A DNA stretch of 12,871 nt from Pseudomonadota bacterium (lineage in GTDB: Bacteria; Pseudomonadota; Gammaproteobacteria; Xanthomonadales; Xanthomonadaceae), in NCBI GenBank assembly GCA_023392975.1, contig JAEWNA010000275.1, positions 1 through 12,871 of the forward strand, in the 5' to 3' direction. The position numbers and the translations under genes are program-made. Below are positions 1-6,053 of this stretch, one piece after another (within the stretch, counting starts at the first letter, position 1; each line of letters opens with the position of its first letter). Under the pieces are notes generated by a model. The model saw nothing but the letters and a program-made list of their open reading frames with translations, ran no database searches and was not told where the DNA came from.

Positions 1-758
1 GCCCGGCACCGACGCGCAGCGGGCGTCTCGCGGCCGCAGCGGTACTCGCCATCGTCGCGCTCGGCGCGCTCGGGCTGCACGCGTGGCGCGCGCGCGAGGT
101 CGCCCGCCCCATCGACTACGCCACCGCCGTGGGCCGACTGGACAGCATCCGACTGAGCGACGGCTCGGAGGCCACCCTGAGCAGCGACAGCCATATCGCG
201 GTGACGATGGCCGCGGCCGAGCGCCGCATCGACCTGCTCGGCGGCGAAGCCTTCTTCGAAGTGGCGAAGGACCACGCCCGCCCGTTCGTCGTGGACGCGG
301 ACGGACGGCGGGCCATCGCCGTCGGCACCCGCTTCTCGGTCCGTCGCCAGGGCGACGCCCTGCGCGTGGTGGTGACCGAAGGCGTGGTGCGACTGGAATC
401 GCCGGCCCGCCCGGGCCGCACCGGCGCCGAGCCGGTGCTGCTGCCGGCGGGCAGCATCGCCGAAGCGACCCGGGACGGCATCTCGGTGCATCGCGGCACC
501 CTGGCCGCCGCCGAACGCGCCCTCGAGTGGCGCGGCGGCCGGCTGTACTTCGACGACACCCCGCTGTCGGTCGCCGCCGAGGAGTTCAACCGCTACAACG
601 GCCGCAAGCTGGTGATGGGCGATGCGGAGGTGGCCGCGCTGCGCATCGGCGGCAATTTCCGCTGGTCGAACCCGGACGCCTTCGCCCGCCTGCTGCAGGA
701 CGGGTTCGGCGTGCGGGTCGAGACCCGCGGCGACCTGCTCGTGCTGCACAGCCGCTGA
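1..758 (+). CDS. FecR-family anti-sigma/signal transducer, 5' end outside window
   Basis: The frame is open from base 3 to the TGA at 756-758, giving 251 visible residues. FecR proteins usually have about 320-340 residues, so roughly 80 N-terminal cytoplasmic residues (sigma-binding part) lie off the window. Visible residues 8-28 are an Ala/Leu/Val-rich stretch flanked by Arg, fitting the single inner-membrane helix. The periplasmic FecR core follows, with the family-typical pattern of a TAVG turn, a strand, then LSDGSEATL. The last 65 or so residues, beginning near LYFDDTPLS, form a small alpha/beta domain of the kind that contacts the STN domain of a partner receptor. By family knowledge, FecR relays receptor occupancy to an ECF sigma factor in the cytoplasm. 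The next gene, 93 nt downstream on the same strand, is a receptor carrying an STN domain, which supports this role. An internal ATG at 129 starts inside the FecR domain and is not the true start. Confidence 0.9.
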   Translation, partial: PAPTRSGRLAAAAVLAIVALGALGLHAWRAREVARPIDYATAVGRLDSIRLSDGSEATLSSDSHIAVTMAAAERRIDLLGGEAFFEVAKDHARPFVVDADGRRAIAVGTRFSVRRQGDALRVVVTEGVVRLESPARPGRTGAEPVLLPAGSIAEATRDGISVHRGTLAAAERALEWRGGRLYFDDTPLSVAAEEFNRYNGRKLVMGDAEVAALRIGGNFRWSNPDAFARLLQDGFGVRVETRGDLLVLHSR

Positions 759-842
759 GCGCGGGCCACAGGGAGGGATTCGACGGTCCGGTTCGTCCCG
801 GTCTGTCGAGTGCGCGCATCGGGCGCCACCGACCGGGGATCC

Positions 843-847
843 AGGGA
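843..847 (+). promoter_or_regulatory. Shine-Dalgarno of the TonB-dependent receptor
   Basis: AGGGA lies 4 nt before the ATG at 852. It supports that start over the upstream in-frame ATG at 810, because the peptide from 852 begins directly with a signal sequence whereas the longer version puts 14 polar residues before it. Confidence 0.55.
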
Positions 848-851
848 AACC

Positions 852-3800
852 ATGACCAGAACGTTCCGAGTGTTGCTGCTGTCCGCTGCCTGCAGTCTCG
901 CGCTGCAGGCCCATGCGCAGGGGTCGGCGGGTCCGACCGTGCCGATCACGATCCCGGCGGGCGACCTCACGTCCGCGCTCGACACGCTGGCGCGCCAGTC
1001 CGGCACCCAATTGGTCTATCGCTCCGACCAGCTCCACGGCGCCCGCACCGGCGGCGTGCAGGCGGCGCCCGACGCCGACGCCGCGCTGCGGCGCCTGCTC
1101 CGCGGCAGCGGCTTCTCCGCGCGCCACGACGCGACGTCCGGCGCGGTGGTCATCGTCCGCGACGACACCCCGAAGCGCGCGCCGGCGCCCGCCGTCCAGG
1201 CGGACCCTCCCGGCGGAGGCGCTGAGGAGCCGGCGCCTCCGCCGTCGAAGGAACTGGAAAGCGTCCAGGTGACCGGTTCGCGCATCCCCCGGGCCGCGAT
1301 CGAGGGGCCGGCGCCGGTGACGGTGATGACCGCGCGCGACATCCGCGCCGGCGGCTTCACCACGGTGCCGGACGTGCTGCGCAGCCTGACCCAGAACAGC
1401 GGCGAGACCCAGAGCCAGCAGTCGGCCAGCGGCGCCGACTTCTCGCCGGGCGCGCAGCAGGTCGATCTCCGCGGCCTCGGCCCGAACCACACCCTGGTGT
1501 TGGTCAACGGCCGCCGCATCGCCGATTTCCCGATGCCGTTCCAGGGCCGCAGCAACTTCACCGACATCTCCAGCATCCCGCTGGGCATGGTCGACCGGGT
1601 CGAGGTGCTGACCGGCAGCGCGTCCGCGGTGTACGGCTCCGACGCCATCTCCGGCGTGGTCAACTTCATCCTGAAGAAGCAGGCCGACGGCACCACCGTG
1701 GACGTGCGCTACGGCGACACCACCCGCGGCGGCGGCGAGTCGTACGACGTGTCGCTGACCACCGGCTTCGAGCGCGGCGGCCTCAACGCCGTGATCGGCG
1801 CCGAGCTGCAGGTGCAGCGCCCGCTGTGGGCCTACGACCGCGCGATCCAGGATTCGACCAAGGACGGCCCGACCGCGCGTTCGCAGGCGGCGCGGCGCGC
1901 GTTCCTGCGCACCAACTACGACGACGAGTACCTCGATCCGGGCCAGGCGGCCTGCGACGGGCTGTCCTCGCTCAACCGCGGCTCGACCTACTACGCGTCC
2001 CGCCCCGGCTTCGGCCCGTACGACCCGGTGATCGACGACTACGGCCCCGGCTACTACTGCGGCAGCGACGAGGCGATCGGCTACGGCACCGTCCTCAGCG
2101 AGCGCAAGGGCATCAACGCCTACGGCGCGTTCAACTACACCCTCGCGAACGGCCACCAGTGGTTCGCCGACGTGCAGATGGGCTACCACAAGATCGGCCT
2201 GTTCCGCGACGTGACCGCGTGGAGCTACCAGGCGCCCGACGGCAACGAGGACGGCTACTTCTACAACCAGGCCACCGACCAGATCGAATACTGGCAGCGC
2301 CAGTTCAGCCCCGAGGAAATGGGCGGCCTGAACCGCGGCATGATCCGCAGCACCCAGAAGACCTTCGGCATCGCCACCGGCTTCACCGGCCCGCTGGGCG
2401 GGGACTGGGACTACGAGGCCACGCTCAGCCACTCCCAGTACCACGCGACGATCAGCTGGCCGCAGATCGTGGCCGGCGCGGCGAACGACCTGTTCCTCGG
2501 CCCGCAGCTGGGCACGGACCCGGACGGCTTCCCGATCTTCGACGCCGACCCGGCGCGCCTGTACACGCCGCTGACCCGCGCCCAGTACGACGCGATCTCC
2601 GGCCGCAGCACCTACCACCCGACCTCGCGCACCGACACGCTCTCGCTGACCCTGACCAACCCCGAGCTGTTCTCGCTGCCGGCCGGTCCGGTCGGGTTCG
2701 CCGGCATCGTCGAATTCGGCAACCAGGCCTACGACCTGCACCCCGATACCCGGGCCACCGAGTACTACTACTACAGCTGGAAGGACTCCGACGGCCACGG
2801 CAGCCGCAACCGCTGGGCGCTGGCGGGCGAACTGCGCGCGCCGCTGCACGAGACGGTGAACGCCAGCCTCGCCGCCCGCTACGACCAGTACCGCTACTCC
2901 GGCCACGACGTCGGCAAGCTGACCTGGAGCGCCGGCCTGGAATGGCGCCCGGTGGATTCGCTGCTGGTGCGCGGCTCGTACGGCACCGCGTTCCGCGCCG
3001 CCGACCTGCACTACGTCTATGCCGGTCTCGGCAACGACGAGACCTCGGGCATCGACTACTACACCTGCCTCAGCGACGACCCGGGCGCGACCGACTGCTC
3101 CGACTACGACGCCCACCTGATCCGCACCCGCCAGGGCAACCGTTCGCTCGATCCGGAGACCAGCACCTCGTGGACGGCCGGCCTGGTGTGGTCGCCCTCG
3201 TCCGCCTTCGACGTGTCGCTGGACTACTTCGACATCCGCATGCGCAACCAGGTGCAGGACATGAGCGTCGGCGAGATCCTGCGCAACGAAGCGAGCTGCC
3301 GCCTCGGCGACCTCGATCCCGCCTCGCCCACCTGCGTCGACGCCCTCAGCCGCATCACCCGCGTCAACGGCGACCTGTACGGCATCTACGTCAACCCGAT
3401 CAACGTCGCCCGCGAGAACACCAGCGGCGTCGACCTGAGCGCGCACTACAAGCTGGAGACGGTGGCCGGCGACTTCCGCTTCGGCCTCGACCACAGCTGG
3501 GTCCGCAGCCACGACTTCCAGCGCTACAGCGGCGACCCGGTCGAGGACGAGCTGGCGGTGAACAGCGGCTTCGACATCCCGCGCACCAAGACCGGCGTGT
3601 CGGTGGCGTGGAACCGCGGCGCCTGGTCCGCCGGCGTGCGCGGCACCCGCCTGGGCAAGCTGCCGACCTCGGATTCCTACGACCAGGTCTACGACCCGGC
3701 CGACGGCAACAGCGCGTGGGTCGGCGCGACCTGGCGCTGGAACCTCACCGCCGGCTATCGCATCAACGACGCGATGCGCATCGGCCTGGCGGTGGACAAC

Positions 3801-3935
3801 GTGTTCGACAAGATGCCGCCGAAGGACCGCACCTACACCGCGTATCCCTACTACGACGTGTCCTGGTTCGACTCGGTCGGGCGCACCGTCTACCTCGACT
3901 TCAGCTGGAAGTTCGGCGGCAACGGAAGCCTCTGA
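852..3935 (+). CDS. TonB-dependent outer-membrane receptor with N-terminal STN signalling domain
   Basis: A 1027-residue outer-membrane receptor that would take up a ligand using TonB energy and, through its STN domain, signal to the upstream FecR protein. Residues 1-22 are a signal peptide with a predicted AHA cut before Gln23. The STN domain spans about 30-103 (begins VPITIPAGDL). A Pro/Ala/Glu-rich linker covers 104-135 and may contain the TonB box around ESVQVTG. The plug runs about 136-280 and shows the hallmarks GSRI, DLRGLG, LVLVNGRR, DRVEVLTGSASAVYG and GVVNFILKK. The rest is a roughly 22-strand barrel rich in aromatic residues. The mature protein has exactly six cysteines in three close pairs (368/403, 739/749, 816/828). 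The last barrel strand reaches Phe1021, but six more residues follow and the chain ends in Leu rather than the usual aromatic. The ligand cannot be deduced, and no peptidase, hydrolase or siderophore gene sits beside it. Confidence 0.93.
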   Translation: MTRTFRVLLLSAACSLALQAHAQGSAGPTVPITIPAGDLTSALDTLARQSGTQLVYRSDQLHGARTGGVQAAPDADAALRRLLRGSGFSARHDATSGAVVIVRDDTPKRAPAPAVQADPPGGGAEEPAPPPSKELESVQVTGSRIPRAAIEGPAPVTVMTARDIRAGGFTTVPDVLRSLTQNSGETQSQQSASGADFSPGAQQVDLRGLGPNHTLVLVNGRRIADFPMPFQGRSNFTDISSIPLGMVDRVEVLTGSASAVYGSDAISGVVNFILKKQADGTTVDVRYGDTTRGGGESYDVSLTTGFERGGLNAVIGAELQVQRPLWAYDRAIQDSTKDGPTARSQAARRAFLRTNYDDEYLDPGQAACDGLSSLNRGSTYYASRPGFGPYDPVIDDYGPGYYCGSDEAIGYGTVLSERKGINAYGAFNYTLANGHQWFADVQMGYHKIGLFRDVTAWSYQAPDGNEDGYFYNQATDQIEYWQRQFSPEEMGGLNRGMIRSTQKTFGIATGFTGPLGGDWDYEATLSHSQYHATISWPQIVAGAANDLFLGPQLGTDPDGFPIFDADPARLYTPLTRAQYDAISGRSTYHPTSRTDTLSLTLTNPELFSLPAGPVGFAGIVEFGNQAYDLHPDTRATEYYYYSWKDSDGHGSRNRWALAGELRAPLHETVNASLAARYDQYRYSGHDVGKLTWSAGLEWRPVDSLLVRGSYGTAFRAADLHYVYAGLGNDETSGIDYYTCLSDDPGATDCSDYDAHLIRTRQGNRSLDPETSTSWTAGLVWSPSSAFDVSLDYFDIRMRNQVQDMSVGEILRNEASCRLGDLDPASPTCVDALSRITRVNGDLYGIYVNPINVARENTSGVDLSAHYKLETVAGDFRFGLDHSWVRSHDFQRYSGDPVEDELAVNSGFDIPRTKTGVSVAWNRGAWSAGVRGTRLGKLPTSDSYDQVYDPADGNSAWVGATWRWNLTAGYRINDAMRIGLAVDNVFDKMPPKDRTYTAYPYYDVSWFDSVGRTVYLDFSWKFGGNGSL

Positions 3936-3986
3936 CCCCTCGCTCCAGGCGACGGCCACACGGATGCACCGCAAGGAAGTGGACGG

Positions 3987-4014
3987 CCCCTCCGCAACCC
4001 GGAGGGGTTTTTTT
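3987..4014 (+). terminator. Intrinsic terminator after the TonB-dependent receptor
   Basis: A perfect 7-bp stem CCCCTCC (3987-3993) / GGAGGGG (4001-4007) with a 7-nt loop is followed at once by seven T residues (4008-4014). It lies 51 nt after the receptor stop and is a textbook rho-independent terminator in the plus direction. A second T7 run at 4024-4030 lies just beyond without a clear stem of its own. In the minus direction the stem is not followed by T residues, so it should not terminate the HxlR gene. Confidence 0.9.
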
Positions 4015-4065
4015 CGTTCGCGATTTTTTTGTCCGCGGTTGGCGACCCGCGACCGGCCGTGCGGC

Positions 4066-4512
4066 TCAGGCCATGCGCGCCCGCGCGGTCAGGATCTCCG
4101 CATGGTGTTCATCGGCCCAGCGCACCAGGCCCAGCAGCGGCACCAGCAGGGATTCGCCCAGCGGCGTGAGCGCGTATTCGACGCTCGGGGGCTTGGTCGG
4201 ATGCACGGTGCGCGACAGCAGGCCGTCGCGTTCGAGGTCGCGCAGGGTCTGGGTGAGCATGCGCTGCGAGATGTCGGGCACCGCGCGGCGCAGCGCGCCG
4301 AACCGGTGCGGGGCCGCGGCCAGCGTGAGCACGATCAGCACGCTCCACTTGTCGCCGATGCGATCGAGCACGCCGCGGACGGGACAGGCCTCGCTCGGCT
4401 GGCCGCCCTCGCGCCAATCGTCCCAGCCGGCGACGAGGTGATCGGCCGCGATCCGGGGATCGGGAGCAGCGGCAGGCGTGGCGTGCGGGTTGGAAACGGT
4501 TTCGGACGGCAT
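4066..4512 (-). CDS. HxlR-family winged-helix transcriptional regulator (YtfH/QorR-like)
   Basis: A 148-residue protein read from the ATG at 4512 down to TGA at 4066. The start is chosen because AGGGA lies about 10 nt upstream; the longer reading from 4590 would run through the promoter region. The HxlR (DUF24) winged-helix domain covers about 40-135, with the family signatures CPVRGVLDRIGDKWSVLIV at 43-61, a recognition-helix region ISQRMLTQTLRDLERDGLL at 81-99, and the wing ending VEYALTPLGESL. Cys43 is the only cysteine and sits where HxlR-type redox sensors keep their conserved cysteine. The N-terminal 35 residues are Ala/Pro-rich and probably disordered. The gene is divergent from a QorB-like oxidoreductase across a 113-bp spacer, the same pairing as E. 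coli ytfH and ytfG. It probably represses that gene and itself; quinone or oxidant sensing is inferred from characterised QorR-type relatives, not shown here. Confidence 0.88.
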   Translation of the reverse strand: MPSETVSNPHATPAAAPDPRIAADHLVAGWDDWREGGQPSEACPVRGVLDRIGDKWSVLIVLTLAAAPHRFGALRRAVPDISQRMLTQTLRDLERDGLLSRTVHPTKPPSVEYALTPLGESLLVPLLGLVRWADEHHAEILTARARMA

Positions 4513-4556
4513 GGGGTGGTTCCCTCGAGGTGACCAGCGGCGGCGGAAGTGCCTGC

Positions 4557-4584
4557 TTGTCGCGGCGATTCCGATCCCTATTAT
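4557..4584 (+). promoter_or_regulatory. Candidate qorB promoter
   Basis: TTGTCG at 4557-4562 and TATTAT at 4579-4584 are separated by 16 bp, a plausible sigma70 -35/-10 pair and the only AT-rich patch in the spacer. A start site near 4591 would leave a leader of about 35 nt before the qorB ATG. The same bases read on the minus strand give CATAAT (4585 to 4580), a possible -10 for the divergent HxlR gene, although no good minus-strand -35 is visible. Confidence 0.5.
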
Positions 4585-4590
4585 GCACAT

Positions 4591-4615
4591 GGTCTCGATT
4601 CGAGACCTGCTCTCG
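4591..4615. promoter_or_regulatory. Candidate HxlR operator: perfect inverted repeat plus third half-site
   Basis: GGTCTCG (4591-4597) and CGAGACC (4601-4607) form a perfect 7-bp inverted repeat around ATT. A further TCTCG at 4611-4615 makes a second, overlapping inverted pair with CGAGA at 4601-4605 (5-bp spacer). The site begins 7 bp after the candidate -10 of qorB, where a bound repressor would block initiation. It lies between divergent genes, one of which encodes a DNA-binding protein, which makes autoregulation and control of qorB the simplest reading. Confidence 0.55.
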
Positions 4616-4625
4616 AAATAACCCC

Positions 4626-5522
4626 ATGTCCAGGCTCATCGTCACCGGCGCAAGCGGCCACCTCGGCCAGCGCGTCCTCTCCCACCTCCTCGACACCCTG
4701 CACGTCCCCGCCGCGGAGATCATCGCCACCACCCGCGATCCCGACCGCCTGGCCGACTGGGCCGCGCGCGGCGTCGCCGTCCGCGCGGCCGATTTCGAAG
4801 ACGCCGCCTCGCTGGCGACAGCGTTCGCCGGCGGCGACCGCCTGCTGCTGATCAGTACCGACGCCCTCGATCGTCCCGGCCGCCGCCTGGCGCAGCACCG
4901 CGCCGCCATCGCCGCGGCCGAGGCGGCCGGCATGCGCCATGTTGTCTACACCTCGATGCCCGAGCCCGAAGATTCGCCGCTGCTGATCGCGCCCGACCAC
5001 CTCGGCACCGAGCAGGCACTCGCCGCCAGCGCCCTGCCCGGCTGGACCGTGCTGCGCAACCACTGGTACTTCGAGAACCTGTTCCTGTGGCTGCCGTCGG
5101 CGCTGCCCGGCGGGCAGTGGTACAGCGCGGCGGGCCAGGGCGGGATCGCCCACATCGCCCGCGACGACCTCGCCCGGGCCGCCGCCACCGCGCTGGCCGA
5201 CGGCAGCGATGCGAAGCGCGTCTTCACTTTGAGCGGCGCCCGCGCCTGGACGACCGAAGCGATCGCCGCCGCGGTCGCCCAGGCCACCGGCAAGCCGCTG
5301 GCCGTGGTGCCGGTGCCGGTCGAAGCGCTGGTGGAGGGCATGGTCGGCGCCGGCCTGCCGGAGCCGGTGGCGCAGGTGTTCGCCTCGTTCGACACCAACA
5401 CCGCCGCCGGTCGCGTGGCCACCGTCACCGGCGACTACCGCGCGCTGACCGGGCAGGACCCGCGGCCGTTCGAGGACTGGCTGGCCAATCAGGCGCCGGC
5501 GCTTGCGGCGCTGGCCGGCTGA
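4626..5522 (+). CDS. qorB: QorB-like NAD(P)H-binding oxidoreductase (NmrA/atypical SDR family)
   Basis: A 298-residue cytoplasmic protein with an N-terminal Rossmann fold. Residues 4-14 read LIVTGASGHLG, the GxxGxxG dinucleotide-binding turn, followed by TTRDPDRL, where NAD(P)-dependent NmrA-type proteins recognise the cofactor. Other family signatures are the strand LLLIST (73-78), HVVYTSM (105-111), HLGTEQAL (125-132) and WTVLRNHWYFENL (140-152). Length and layout match E. coli QorB/YtfG (286 aa), an NADPH:quinone oxidoreductase that reduces quinones. The start at 4626 is set by homology; an in-frame ATG at 4530 would overlap the promoter. No Shine-Dalgarno is visible, since the bases before the ATG are GAAATAACCCC. 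The divergent HxlR regulator and the operator-like repeat suggest induction by quinones or electrophiles. The stop codon TGA forms the loop of a small CCGGC/GCCGG stem (5515-5527). The exact substrate is unproven and another NmrA-type oxidoreductase activity is possible. Confidence 0.82.
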   Translation: MSRLIVTGASGHLGQRVLSHLLDTLHVPAAEIIATTRDPDRLADWAARGVAVRAADFEDAASLATAFAGGDRLLLISTDALDRPGRRLAQHRAAIAAAEAAGMRHVVYTSMPEPEDSPLLIAPDHLGTEQALAASALPGWTVLRNHWYFENLFLWLPSALPGGQWYSAAGQGGIAHIARDDLARAAATALADGSDAKRVFTLSGARAWTTEAIAAAVAQATGKPLAVVPVPVEALVEGMVGAGLPEPVAQVFASFDTNTAAGRVATVTGDYRALTGQDPRPFEDWLANQAPALAALAG

Positions 5523-5556
5523 GCCGGAAATGCCGTCGACACCACGCCGCGTCGAT

Positions 5557-5919
5557 TCAGGGCGCGGCGCCGGTGTCCTGTCCGATCCACAGCCGGTTGC
5601 CGTCGGGATCGTCGATGCGGAATTCGGTCATGCCGTAGAACGTCGTCTCCAGGTCCGGCACGTCGAGGCCGCGCTCCCGCGCCGCGCGGTGATAGCTGAC
5701 GATGTCGTCCGGGTACAGGTACAACACCGCGGCGCGCGGCAGGCCCGGATGCGGGTTGATCGACTGGTCGAGCATGATCCGGCAGTCGCCGCAGGCCAGC
5801 AGCGCCCAGCCCCAGTCGTCGTTGCGCTGCTCGACGGTGAAACCGAGGCGTTCGTAGAAGTCGATCGCCACGGCCAACCGGCGCACGGGCTGCATGGGGA
5901 TGAGACGTTCGAGTCGCAT
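5557..5919 (-). CDS. VOC-superfamily protein (glyoxalase/bleomycin-resistance fold)
   Basis: A 120-residue protein from the ATG at 5919 to TGA at 5557. GGAG lies 6 nt before the ATG and favours this Met over Met9. It is one VOC unit with two beta-alpha-beta-beta-beta modules. The first contains AVAIDFYERLGFTVE (16-30), and the second contains IVSYHRAARERGL (73-85) and the diagnostic end FRIDDPDGNRLWIGQ (100-114). In metal-dependent members a ligand Glu follows this last strand, but here Gly-Gln-Asp is present. The first strand likewise has MQPV where glyoxalase I has a His or Gln ligand. A binding-type (bleomycin-resistance-like) role, or an enzyme with altered metal sites, is therefore more likely than classical glyoxalase. 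The gene converges on qorB with 34 nt between stops and is separated from ychF by a terminator-like hairpin, so it probably has its own promoter. The substrate cannot be called. Confidence 0.8.
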   Translation of the reverse strand: MRLERLIPMQPVRRLAVAIDFYERLGFTVEQRNDDWGWALLACGDCRIMLDQSINPHPGLPRAAVLYLYPDDIVSYHRAARERGLDVPDLETTFYGMTEFRIDDPDGNRLWIGQDTGAAP

Positions 5920-6004
5920 GACGGGCTCCGGTTGTGCCGGCGAAGACCGGCCGGCGCATTCTCGACAGCGCCGGGCGCCCGCGGCAAGCGCATCCCGCAA
6001 ACGA

Positions 6005-6029
6005 CACGCCCCGCGCGAGGCGGGGCGTG
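6005..6029 (-). terminator. Terminator-like hairpin after ychF
   Basis: A perfect 10-bp GC-rich stem CACGCCCCGC (6005-6014) / GCGGGGCGTG (6020-6029) with a 5-nt loop lies 24 nt after the ychF stop. On the minus strand it is followed by TCGTTTGCG, a weak U-tract. It is likely the end of the lolB-to-ychF transcription unit and would separate it from the VOC gene. Confidence 0.65.
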
Positions 6030-6053
6030 ATCGGAACGCGGGAGGCGCGGGCG

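Noticed and set aside
759..851. An ECF sigma promoter upstream of the receptor
   Set aside because: The 93-nt spacer has GC-rich direct repeats such as CGGTCCGGTTCG, but no pair of elements I could match to a known FecI-type promoter. Cotranscription with the FecR gene is equally possible.
4021..4065. A second T7 run (4024-4030) and a CGCGG/CCGCG stem as a terminator for the HxlR gene
   Set aside because: In the minus direction the stem is followed by GAC and then A residues rather than T residues, so it is not an intrinsic terminator for that gene.
1826..4441. An 871-codon open frame on the plus strand inside the receptor gene and beyond
   Set aside because: It is out of frame with the receptor, its translation is dominated by Arg, Pro and Gly, and it runs through a terminator into the antisense of the HxlR gene. 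High GC suppresses stop codons and makes such frames common.
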